Assembly: GCA_907165135.1 (NCBI GenBank)
Contig: OU015566.1
Location: forward strand, 8,540,157-8,604,156
Length of the DNA stretch: 64,000 bases
Origin: Oikopleura dioica
Lineage: Eukaryota > Chordata > Appendicularia > Copelata > Oikopleuridae
Reading direction: 5' to 3'
Part shown: positions 23,817-34,100 of the stretch, piece by piece
How the letters are laid out: every line of letters starts with the position of its first letter
Numbering within the stretch: the first letter of the stretch is position 1
The notes under the pieces: generated by a model
Databases searched by the model: none
Told to the model about the DNA's origin: nothing
Seen by the model: only the letters and a program-made list of their open reading frames with translations
Made by a program: the position numbers and the translations under genes

Positions 23817-26800
23817 TTAATATTTGAGTTGAAATAGACATTGCCTAAAAATCAAAAGTTCGAACCAATCCTGTTCATCTTCCGGGATCCTCTCCATGTT
23901 TTCAATAATCTTTCCAAAGATTGCTTTCAAATTATCAAGTTTTCTCATCACTTTTTGAGGTTTCGGAGGCTGCGCGGCACGTGGTTTTACATCCTGGATA
24001 TTTCTGATCTGCACGTCATCGGTATTGATGACAAGTGTGTTGGATGCTCCAAGAACCGGAGAATTTATATTTGGCATGACGACTCGAATCTTTTTCTTTG
24101 CAGGCGGAGTTTCAACCGCTACTTTTCCGAAATCAAAACTCATAGGTTTAATTTCCTTGTTCTGAGCTGGTCTCGCCATTGAAATCTTCTTTCGGTCGTT
24201 TTTTATAGCTTCAGTCTCAATTCGTTTCTCCTCCAATCTTTGCTTGCGAATTTCTTCTTGCTGTTTGAGCACTTTTTCGTAAACATAATCTCTCGTTTTC
24301 TTCGTTATATCATTAATCTGCGTCAGAGTCAATGTGTTTTTCGGAGTTTCAGGTTCTGATAAGCTTTCACGGACTCCGAGTAGATGGTCTGCGATTATTC
24401 TTTCCGCCACTGAGGATTCATTTTTGCTGGAAGACTTCTTTTCTTCGCCTGATTTAGACCCAAGTTTAATATGTCTGAATCTCTCCAACTTTTTATCAAA
24501 AAGCTTCCTTTGCTCTGAAGTTATTTCTCTTTCTTGCTTTGGCCTTTCGAAGACTTCAACCGTTCCATCGAGGCGAAACACTTGATCAAAGAACTTTTCT
24601 TCTAGTGGCAATTTAGGCGACTCTTCTAAAATGATACCAAATAGGGACAGTGTTTTTTTTGAATATTTTCCTACCTTGCTCTTCTTCATCAAACCTCAGA
24701 ATTTGAATCTGATTTCCGGATATTTCCCTGACCACGTCGCCTTTTTCAATGATCATTTTATATTTACGTTTTCGCCGTAAATACGAAGACTGGGGTTCAT
24801 TAATCGCGTCTCTTGCTCTTTCTTTGTAAATGTCCAATTTGTTCCTCCTTGTTTGCATCAGCTTATCGTACAAGTCGGCTGTTCTTCGATTTGTATAAAG
24901 ATTTCTTCCAAGTTCACGAAAGTTGATTCCTTCCAAGTGCTTTGCGTTTTTAAACTTTTCACTGCTTCTCACACTGTCGAACATTTGAATGAGGGTTTGA
25001 AAGGAAACGATCTCGCCAGATTCTGATTCAAGGGCGATGATTTCTTCAATACATTCACTAAAAATTTCGAGAAAGGGGACGAAATGACAATTTTTACTTG
25101 CAAAAATCTTCGAATAAAGTATCATCGATATGCTGGTCGGCCAATTTTTCCCATTGCGGACAATGATGATATTTTGGGTTGAATTTTGGAGCTTCCGGAT
25201 CCTCGGCTTTTACAGTAACAGCATCATTGTCATCTTCGGAGTTCGTATATTCATCAAAATCTATCAGGAAAGCCCTAGAGAAGATATGAAGCAACCTATG
25301 AAGAAGACCTTACGTTATGTCGATTAAAATGGTATTTTTCGAAACATGATCGTATGACTGAAAACTAATCATTCGTTCAAAAAGTAGCTTTGACCAAAAT
25401 ACGCTGCGATTGGGGAATTTCGATTCTTTCAGGCTCAAGAAGAAGCTTCCTTTTCCGACTCCAAGTTGCTTCAGCTCCGAATTCACAGCATATTTTGGAA
25501 GATTTTTTATCTGTCTCATGACGTCAGCGAGTCGAGTATCTGACAAAACACCTCCTTCTCGTTTTTCCATATCGATTATTTTTGTAACGCAGTCTCTAGT
25601 TGAATATAGATACTTGAACTTGAAAGCATTTGATGATTTCAAAAAACTTTTTGTGGGGCCGGAAATCGTAAAAAAACTGCAAGTGCAGTTTTCTTCAACT
25701 CGTCAAGACGAGTCGAATGATGGGTCTAACTCCTGATAACTCTAAGGATTTACCGGTTTACCGGCTGGTTACCGGAAAATACGTTGTCACCGGCCGTTTT
25801 TGTTCTAGAAGTGATAGACTAATGTTTGACACCGGAAATTGTTTCTTATAGTCAGTTCTCCTGGAGCCTAAAAGATGAAGGTTGTATCAATTCTCTGAAG
25901 AGAGTTATCACTAAAATACTACCGAGTATTTCAGACTCAAAACCCGAGAAGCGCCGTCACTAAGGCATCCACAGTCTCTGATTTGCTAACAGCTGATTTG
26001 GATTTTCAAAGGTTTCCATATATGGAAACCTTTGATTTTCTCGGGGCAAACGCTTGAAATACTCGGTATTTTTGGCGAAAATGGGACTAGAAATTAGGAA
26101 CGTGCAGCAACAACAAAATTTTAGTAAAAATTACTGTTTTTAGTGATAACTCTCTTCAGAGAATTGATACAACCTTCATCTTTTAGGCTCCAGGAGAACT
26201 GACTATAAGAAACAATTTCCGGTGTCAAACATTAGTCTATCACTTCTAGAACAAAAACGGCCGGTGACAACGTATTTTCCGGTAACCAGCCGGTAAACCG
26301 GTAAATCCTTAGAGTTATCAGGAGTTAGACCCATCATTCGACTCGTCTTGACGAGCTGAAGAAAACTGCACTTGCAGTTTTTTTACGATTTCCGGCCCCA
26401 CAAAAAGTTTTTTGAAATCATCATTTGCCCTTGATACCTTTCAAATTCTGATCGTAATGTATTACTCCATGCTCCGATCTTCCACGGAGTTTCTGCTTCA
26501 GAAGAATTTTTTTCTGCTTTGCTGACAATGAAAATGAACGACCTAAAAATACATAACTTTACTCAAGAAACAAGAAACCTTACTTTTCTTGTTGCCTAAT
26601 TTTTGCCTGATCGTTTTTGTTGTAACTGTTGATTGCCTCTAGTCTTCTTTTTGTCAGAGCAGTGCAAAAACTTGAAACGCCGTCTTTTGGTTTGGCCATG
26701 AATTGCGTGTTGCCGATTCCAAATCGTAAATTTGCGAAGTTATACGCATTTTGAAATTCATCCGCGAGTTTCACGTTACTATGACATATTTTGATATGAA

Positions 26801-27061
26801 CTTAATAAGGGTCAGGGTAAGGGACCCTTACAAAGGGTAGGGTTAGGGTTAGTAAAGTTGTTACCTTAGAATATGAATAAATTTCGTGTTATCGATCAGT
26901 GCTCCACTTTTAATTTCGAGATCCATTACTTTTTGAAGGCATTTTTCTTCGAAAAGTTTTCCGCGATAACTATTTGCCTTAGTCTGCTGAGGCCGCTTTG
27001 TGCGATGTATAAACGCAAGTTTTTCACCTTTTGTCAAATTTCTCTCATCATTTTCGCTCAT
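23817..27061 (-). CDS. 715-aa protein with three copies of an unrecognised ~80-residue domain
   Basis: Seven exons: 26865-27061, 26584-26778, 26438-26542, 25314-25595, 25098-25274, 24675-25057, 23817-24625; all GT-AG, sum exactly in frame. Three blocks share a pattern. Block 1 starts CLQKVMDLEIKSGALIDNTK, block 2 CVTKIIDMEKREGGVLSDTR, block 3 CIEEIIALESESGEIVSFQT. Each runs about 80 residues to a closing basic helix (LTKRRLEAINSYN, WSKLLFERMISFQSYD, LMQTRRNKLDIYK). Blocks 2 and 3 each begin at a phase-2 exon start. Acidic linkers separate them; the C-terminal 300 residues are charged and probably coiled coil (KQQEEIRKQRLEEKRIETE). AG abuts the ATG (trans-splicing). Intron 3 hosts a foldback element. 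I do not recognise the domain; a nuclear or chromatin role is only a guess from the neighbour. Confidence 0.65.
25632..26422. mobile_element. Foldback element, family A, copy 1
   Basis: A 791-bp palindrome-like element. The left end starts GATGATTTCAAAAAACTTTT and the right end is its complement; the arms match for roughly 280 bp and include CCGG-rich sections. It is flanked by ATTT on both sides (25628-25631 and 26423-26426). It lies inside intron 3 of the minus-strand gene, between the GT donor and the AG acceptor of what would otherwise be a normal intron of about 50 bp. No open frame. A longer relative is at 41522-43134. Confidence 0.8.
26808..26860. repeat. Telomere-like GGGTTA repeat patch
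   Basis: Degenerate tandem units including AGGGTAGGGTTAGGGTTAG inside intron 1 of the minus-strand gene. It resembles the animal telomere unit TTAGGG but is short and imperfect. Confidence 0.5.
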
Positions 27062-27660
27062 CTTTGCTGCTGGAACGACTCGATCTGTACCACCGAGGAA
27101 TTTTTAGGAGACTCTTTTTTTCTAAGCGATGGTCAGGTACGTGGGCGGCGCGCGCCAATCAATCTTACTGCGCTTTTGGAGAACCTCAACTAGTGACTCA
27201 CTTAGATTGATTCAAGAAAATTAAGAATAATTGTCATGAAATCTGTCTTCTGGAGAAGGATTCTTGACTCTAATATCGGAAGTTTCCATGATAAAATGAG
27301 AGTTACTCATTTAGTGAGCGGATAAACTATCGGTCTGAAGTTTTGCTGATAACTAAACATAAATTATGTCCCTGGATTCTGGCCCTGCTTGAAGTTCAAG
27401 CCTTGAACAATGATTTGAAAGTAAAATAGTCGATGAGCAATTCTGATTTGGGAGTGAGTATTTAAAGAAAATATTTACTTTCAGAGGATTTTCTTTGAGA
27501 AAAATCGAAATTAGCCAGACATGGAGATAGAGAGCGGTTTAAAACCCATCTTTAGAAGTGCATTTACTGAAAAACAAAAGTTTTATTGGGATCCTTTTCC
27601 CGCGGGCTATTTTCTTTCGCGCTTTAGTATTTTTTCACACAGTTTTTAAGAAAAAGAGAA
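27062..27660. promoter_or_regulatory. Region between divergent genes, no gene seen
   Basis: About 600 bp separating the minus-strand three-block gene from the plus-strand sulfotransferase gene. It should hold both promoters. No clear TATA box or open frame was found. Confidence 0.35.
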
Positions 27661-29454
27661 ATGTCTGGTCTTGAAGTTATCGGTGCGGGCTTTGGAAGAA
27701 CCGGGACGCTGAGCCTTTACACGGCCTTGAACATGCTCGACGGAACTGCGTATTAAAGCTTAAAGCTTAAGGGTAATCCTATACATCGGCGCGGCGCCGC
27801 CCGCGCGATCCGCGCTCCGCCAGAACCTATTTTTCACAAGGCCATAAAATCCGAACGAAGTAAGACTTTTTCAGAATTCAAAAAGATCCTTAAACTCTCT
27901 TCTATTCATCCAGCAAAAATGGAAAATATCGGCAACGAGGAACCATTTGAAAACCGCCGGTTTCCTTCAAAAGACATTTCCCGCCACAATTCCTATCCAA
28001 ATTTCACAAAAATTAGATGGTCTTGTAGAGATTCGTCTGCTCTACAATTCCTGTTTCTTAGTTTTATTTAACGCTCTCAATAATTTTACATGGCCATTTG
28101 AAAAGAGCGCTATTCTTTCTCGCGCCAAGAGCGGCGTGAGAAATAGGAAGCGGAGAGGCGCAGAGCAGAAGAGCGCTCTCTTCAAACTTTCATAGAGAAT
28201 TATTCAGAACGTAAAAATGAATTCTGAGAAACAGGAATTGTAGAACAGACGATTCTCCACAAGACCATCTGATTTTCGTGAAATTTGGATGAGAATTGCG
28301 GCGGGAAATGTCCTTTGAAGGAAACTGGTGGTTTTCAGATGCTTCCTTGAATTCGATTTTCTTCATTTTTGCTGGAGGCATAGAAAAGACTTTAAAGATT
28401 CTGAATCTTTTTAAATTTTGAAAAAATCTTACTCCATTCGGATTTTTCAGCTTCGTGAAAAATAGGTTCTGGCGGTGCGCGGAGCGAGCGAGCGGCGCCG
28501 CGCCGATGTATAGGATTACCCTTAAAATAAAATAAAATAAATTAAATTTCAGTCCATGTTATCACATGCTAGAAAATTTCAAATACCACCACAAGAGTTT
28601 TTGGTACCGAGCAAATGAGGCAACAACGATGGAAGAGCGCGAGCGTGCTCTCAAGGAAGTTCTTACTGATAAGGGCTACAAGGCGATCGTGGATTTTCCT
28701 GGCTGCGTCTTCTTCGAAGATTTTATGCGAATGAGCCCCGACGCAAAAGTTATTCTTTCAGGGCTAGGTTCAAATTTTCAGTAAAGCCTAATAAACGCTT
28801 ATTTGAAAAAGGCGAAAAATTGAACTCAGAAAAGTACGAGATACTCCAGCTGCCTGGTTCAAATCCGTCGACCAGACCATTTTTGCGGAGTGCACTGGCG
28901 GTCGAAAGACGATTCTTCAAATGCTTTTTCCTTTTGGTCTTCATCGACATGTGATAAAGCCAATTTTTTGGCTTCCTTTTGCCGTGAGTATTCGATTTGC
29001 TTACTGAGCCGTATCAACCGTATCAATTGAAGGACTTCGACCGAATGCAAAACACGATCGAGCGAATGTTCAGAGGCGCTCCAAAAGACTATTCGAAAGC
29101 GGGAATGGAAAAATGCTACACTGATTGGGTGGGGCACGTCAAAGCTACTGTTCCGAAAGAAAAGCTTCTCGTTCATAATGCTAAGCAGGGATGGAAACCT
29201 ATTTGCGACTTTCTGGGCAAGCCGGTGCCCGACTGTCCCTATCCAAGAGTCAACGATTCAGCAGGTAAGAATCAACCGTACCGTTAAAAATATTGAGCAT
29301 CTTAGATTTTCAGCGAAAAATAATGATGGCTGATGCGATTTCTCTTGTCTCGATTGCAATCTTTTACGGTGGACTCTTCTATGCTACCAAATATGCAAAC
29401 GGTGCTGGATACTTCGACTTTTTGAAGAAAGTCGTTGTTGATTTCCTGCAATGA
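27661..29454 (+). CDS. Sulfotransferase-family (Sulfotransfer_4-like) membrane protein
   Basis: 275 aa from exons 27661-27749, 28553-28761, 28835-28983, 29033-29264 and 29306-29454. The N-terminus has the PAPS-binding P-loop form VIGAGFGRTGTLSLYTALNM, followed by PCYHML, VDFPGCVFFEDFM and the second conserved block VILSVRDTPAAWFKSV. Later the family's LLVHNAKQGWKPICDFLGKP and YPRVNDSADF occur. A C-terminal hydrophobic segment (ISLVSIAIFYGGLFYAT) suggests a membrane anchor. These proteins are predicted to transfer sulfate from PAPS; the substrate is unknown. Intron 28762-28834 is GG-AG. The first intron (803 bp) is almost wholly a foldback element. Size is normal for the family. Confidence 0.75.
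27771..28521. mobile_element. TTAA-flanked foldback element (piggyBac-like MITE)
   Basis: A 751-bp element flanked by TTAA (27767-27770 and 28522-28525). Ends start GGGTAATCCTATACATCGGC and are inverted complements. The arms extend about 300 bp each with mismatches, for example the complementary stretches near 27940-28060 and 28210-28340. A TTAA target with TIRs starting GGG recalls piggyBac-type elements. It makes up most of the first intron of the sulfotransferase gene. No coding frame seen. Confidence 0.7.
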
Positions 29455-29556
29455 GAATGTGATACTGATAGAATATCAGATATTTTACTCAAATAAATAG
29501 GTCATTTTAGTTCGTACAAAATATGAATTTATTATCGAATACAAAACACAAAGAAA

Positions 29557-31468
29557 TTACAAGAGGGCATCAAAATCAAGGAAAGAACCGACGTTATTAT
29601 CAATATCAGATGCTGTCGAAATAACCAGAGTCGCTTCGTCACCTTCTGTATTTCTTGCTAAAATTGTTAGAGGAAATTCACCGCTCAAAAAACCCCCGTC
29701 GAAGTAAAAGTTGTCTCCAACACCGTTTGAAAGAGATAACTCTCGACCGTTGATAGACATGAAATTGACTCCGAATCGTGTGTTGGTTGGTTGGAATGCG
29801 TTCCACCACTGGCTTGATCCTTCTTTGATGTATAGTTGTGAAACGGGCGAGGAAAGGAATTCTGATGGACATTCGACGAATTCCCACGAGCCATCGTAAA
29901 GGCTAAATATTTAAAGGTAAAATTGCTTTAAATATTCCATTGACTAACCTTGGGCTTTCATCTCCGGTGACTTCATTCCAAGTCGATGGAGACAAGTCTA
30001 AATGATTTTGCTTGCATGTCGCATCTGGGCAGGTGTCAACAACCATCGCAATAACCTCGCTTCCAGCTGAACAGGCTCCAGTGAAAACACTCTGAGTGCA
30101 TTCGCATTTCAGCTTCACACATCGTCCACAGTTCGCACTTGCGCTGTAGTCGGTATCGTAGTCAAGGGCGACGAAATGTGTAGCAGCTTTTATACTGCCA
30201 CTGTTGTGAAGGCCGCAGGCACCGTTTGTGTAATCGGAGAGAGAGTCGTAATGTGTAAACTCGCCGACTCTATTGAATGAAGAGCATGTACCTCCCGCTG
30301 TTGTGGTCGTTGCAGGAGTCGTCGTTGATGTTGTGGTTGTTGTGGTTGTGGTCGTTGTGGTTGTAGATGTAGTTAATGTTGTTGAGCCTGTGGAGGAAGA
30401 CGAAGTTGTAGTGGTTGTTGAAGCCGCTGAAGTTGTCGATGTTGTCGATGTACTAACTCCTGTTGTGCTCGTAGTTGTAGAAGAGGTTGTGGAAACTGAC
30501 GAACCGTAGTCCGTGTTGGTGCAGGGGCACGACTTGATAGCTCGGAGAACCCAGTTCGCATTGACATTAACAGCATCGTCGAAGGTTTTCAAGTTTGCAT
30601 CAAACATCATTCCACTTACAAAGTTGGCGTTTTCTTTGAAGGTGACTTTCCATCGGACGCCATCATCTAAGCTCTCTACGTTTTCGACCGGATGTCCCCA
30701 GCTGAGCCATGAGACGCGAACATCGAATTCGAAGTAAAGGAAGTCTCTATCACTCCAATCAAGACCATCGAGGCTATATGAAGCACGGATTCGGAAGCAG
30801 TTTCTGCACGTCCACGAGTTCTGGAAGGAGATGTTTCCAGTTGTGAGGTCGGTGCATTCAGGAGCTTTTTCGGCTGGACATCCCGTGGTGTCTGTATCGG
30901 TGCCTGGATTAGGTGTAGTCGTCGGTGGGATAGAACACGAATAAGAGCTCAAATCCGCTGCTTTCTTCGACCCATCTTCTCTCCACTCGCATCCTTTCTT
31001 CTTGTGGCAGTTGCAAACAAGATCGACATTATTTGTCGCTGTGGTTGGAAAGAGGTCGCCTCCGTTGGAGCATGTCATCGCACATCGTCGGTCATCAGTG
31101 GGGTCATCGACCGAGCAGAGGAATCCCAAGTTATTGTCGGCGACGGCTGGTTCAGCATCGACACTGCCTTCGCAAGTTATGCAGTTAGGGAATGTCTTCT
31201 CCCAAGCACCGTCCACGCACTTGTTTCGTGCTCGACCATCTGGAATTGAGCCTGGCTTACACATCAGTGTGCATCGTTTGCTGTTACAGTAGTATCTGTC
31301 GACATTTCCCGATACTTCTGGAATCGTGCATGTGAGACCTCGAGGATGACTACCAGATGATCGATTTGACTCGACATTGCTGTTTCTGACAGTTGCTCTC
31401 AGGTCTTTGTATTTCCCTGGCTCTTGAGAAGTCGCGGCGGCAATCAAAAAAGAGCTTGCTAATTTCAT
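29557..31468 (-). CDS. Secreted sushi/carbohydrate-binding-like protein with a C-terminal expansin module
   Basis: 621 aa from exons 29949-31468 and 29557-29902 (GT-AG, phase 2). Order: signal peptide (MKLASSFLIAAATSQ); sushi-like module (TIPEVSGNVDRYYCNSK to FPNC); second Cys-rich module (CSVDDPTDDRRCAMTC); a domain with NSWTCRNCFRIRASYSL, VSWLSWGHPV and SGMMFDANLKT; a Thr/Ser linker of about 65 residues; then a double-psi barrel like expansin/GH45 (NRVGEFTHYD, YSASANCGRCVKLKC, VVDTCPD, HLDLS) and an expansin C-terminal-type beta domain (YIKEGSSQWWNAFQPTNTRF, YFDGGFLSGEFPLTI). HLDLS corresponds to the HFD motif with its conserved Asp. Expansins loosen cellulose; larvacean houses contain cellulose, so a role there is inferred. 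Possible TATA box TTTATAAA at 31528-31535. Confidence 0.75.
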
Positions 31469-32156
31469 TATGTGTTTAATAAATTTTAAAAATAAAAAAA
31501 TTGAGTGATGTTTTTGTCAATCTGGCGTTTATAAACGCGGAACGAAATAGGAAACGCGCGGTGGCGCTGTGATGGTAGAACGTGAGGATACAAGGGTTCG
31601 TTTACAATACTCGAACCGAGTCTTTCAGTGATGATGATTAATTAATATACTTTTTTTAAATATAATATAAAGATAACTTTGAATCAAAATTTGTATCTTA
31701 GATAGGTAATAACTGTAAAATTTAAATTGAAATATCGGAAGAATATCGATAAAGTAATTTCTCTGAAAGGTTTTTTCTCAATTTCTAGCAAACCGTATTT
31801 TGGATAGAAAGTATCCGAATTGAAATTCTCAATTTAAGAACCACTATCTCGTCTCATTTTAGTGTGAAGCTCACTATCTGGGTTAGACCACATCTTTTTG
31901 CGTTGCCTACGGATCAATCCTATATAGAATACCAAAGATACAGAACGATACATGAAAATCACTTCTTCGGAAGAAAATTCTACCCTCCATCTTTCTTATG
32001 GTCATTCGAAAAGGCAACTCCTGAGGAGTCGATTCATATAGTTTTGAGGGTCTGAGTCATCATTAATGACGTCATAGGCACCCCTATTGAAAAATTCTAG
32101 TGAAGCCCTGTATCTCCGAAAATTTCCAAAGAAAGTATGGACATATGGGTATCATT

Positions 32157-32313
32157 GGAAAGCCCGGCTCAAACTGTGGTTGGGCAGTTGGTGGGCAGCC
32201 GATTATTCTCAACAAAAAACAATTTTTAAGCCAAAAAACTTTCCACTCAAAATTTTTTTCACAAAATTTTACGTCGCACATAGTCTGCCCAACCACAGTT
32301 TGAGCTGGGCTTT
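32157..32313. repeat. Small inverted repeat
   Basis: The segment GCTCAAACTGTGGTTGGGCA at 32167-32186 is repeated as its complement near 32285-32304, with flanking AAAGCCC/GGGCTTT also paired. Probably a short MITE; no clear target duplication. Confidence 0.45.
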
Positions 32314-32820
32314 CGAAAGAGCCCAAAATCACTGTACTTTATAAAGAAAGGTTCAGAGTTCTGAGGCTTCAGTACTTGTTATTTTCACGTACTTATAGCT
32401 CTAGAATCAGTTATAATATAGTATAACCGACCCATAAAAATTATACCATTCGACTCCCCAGAACCTGCGCTACAAGATAAAAACAAAAAACATAGGGGTC
32501 AGGATTTTGGTCCGAAGAAGTGATTTTAATGTATCGAACGTTGAAAGTCTGTTCGATGCATTTTCTATTATTTAAGTTATAAAAACAAAAATAATACTGA
32601 CCACTAAGAATTGACTGGTTGTGAATGCAGACAATGTCGTTCGAATGAAATAACATAGAAATATGCAGAGTACGGAGGATCTTACCGCAAAATTTTCCTC
32701 AACTTCCCGAGAAGCGTTTTCAGGCAATTTCTATCGGAAGAGTAAAAATTACGGTATTGTTCTTGAACTATCCCGTTATTTTACGGATCAATCCATTAAA
32801 CAATCGACATCGTCGATTGG

Positions 32821-33237
32821 GTTGGCCAAAAAATGGAAGGTCGTGCGCCTAATACGGCTCACCCCTCATTCGAAGCGCCTTCTCGAGAGGATCATTTTGA
32901 GCTATGAATGAAACCTTCAAAATAGCAGGAAGGCATCGAAAAAAATATTTTTCTGAAAATTTCGATTTTTCAATTTTTTATTAAATTAACATTTTTAAAT
33001 GAGTCATAACTTTTAATGAGTCATGCTGACGTCATCATGAGTCATCAACAAATGTTCCTAAGCGTCTGTTCTTACAATCGAGTATACATATGATTGATGT
33101 TCTAAAGGACTTCTTGGTCAGACGACCCTTCAAAGTCTGCTATTTTTTAGATTTCATTAATAGCTCAAAATGACCCTCTCGAGAAGGCGCTTCGAACCAG
33201 GGGTGACTTGCGCACGACCTTCGATTTTTTGGCTAAC
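32821..33237. mobile_element. Foldback element, family B, copy 1
   Basis: About 417 bp with inverted arms of 75-95 bp. The left arm begins GTTGGCCAAAAAATGGAAGG and continues GTCGTGCGCC, CACCCCT, TTCGAAGCGCCTTCTCGAGA; the right arm is its complement. The same arms occur at 34101 and 35387. No coding frame. Confidence 0.65.
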
Positions 33238-33343
33238 ACTATTGGGCAAATATTAACATTAAGAATTTATATGCGAAAAACAAATGAGCGAGCACCGAAA
33301 TTGAGAACAAAGCAGAATTAATAATCAAGATAAATTCGAGAAA

Positions 33344-34052
33344 ATGCAGACAATCAAGTGTGTCGTAGTTGGCAATGGTTATGTTGGGAAGACTTGCCTC
33401 TTAATAAGATATTCAAGTGGTGAACTCCCAAATGAATACGTTCCTACTAGTAATTTTGAAAAAATTTTTAACGTTTATAAAAATTTTGTAGTTTTTGACA
33501 ATGGAGCGGTTACAGTCATGATTGGAGGAGAACCGTACACACTTGGATTATTTGATACCGCTGGACAGCAGGAATATGACCGTTTGAGACCTCTTTCTTA
33601 CCCAAAGACGGACATTTTTCTTGTTTGCTATTCAATAGACGATCACTCATCTATGCATAATGTGAAGGAAAAGTGGGTTCCAGAAATAAGACATCATTGC
33701 CCAAATATTCCTATTCTTCTTATTGGCAAGTTTAAAACAATATAAAATTCTAAGATTTTACCTAGGCTCCAAAAATGATTTACGTTATGACGAGAGTACT
33801 ATCACACGCCTTGCGAAAAAGAAGCTTAAGCCAATCTCTTCAAGAGTTGGAGAAAAATTGGCGAAAGATGTTTGTGCTGCTAAATATGTTGAATGTTCAG
33901 CATTAACTGGAGCGGGTTGATTTAAAGTGTTCATTTGTAATTTGATTTTTATTTTAGGTCTCAATAACGTTTTTAATGAAGCGATCTTAGCAGCACTAGA
34001 ACCGCCACCGAAAATTGAACGCACGATGAAAAAAAACTGCCGATTTTTATAA
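33344..34052 (+). CDS. Rho-family small GTPase, Cdc42-like
   Basis: 194 aa from exons 33344-33449, 33492-33725, 33766-33915 and 33958-34052. It aligns with Cdc42 along its length: the P-loop reads [11 protein letters not shown] where Cdc42 has GDGAVGKTCLL, then [19 protein letters not shown], switch [53 protein letters not shown] and ALEPPP. The C-terminus is CRFL, a CAAX box ending in Leu that predicts geranylgeranylation. Gly12 and Gln61 equivalents are kept; the changes near them (Asp11 to Asn, Ala13 to Tyr, and altered residues after Gln61) are unusual and may shift nucleotide cycling. Intron 2 uses a GC donor (GCAAGT at 33726). It sits among foldback elements, so it may be a derived paralogue rather than the main Cdc42. 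Confidence 0.85.
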
Positions 34053-34100
34053 TTCCCAAAATAAATCTATTCAAAAAATCTTTGAAAATTGCTTATTAGC

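Larger units (their letters stand above)
31469..33343. other. Repeat-rich intergenic region
   Basis: The left part is the promoter flank of the expansin-like gene. The rest is AT-rich, with a small inverted repeat (32157-32186 against 32285-32313) and a family-B foldback (32821-33237). No gene supported. Confidence 0.45.

Noticed and set aside
30273..30509. Plus-strand frame made almost only of Val
   Set aside because: Shadow of the Thr/Ser linker of the expansin-like gene on the other strand.
32084..32344. Overlapping open frames on both strands
   Set aside because: They arise from the inverted repeat 32157-32313; no start, splice or similarity support.
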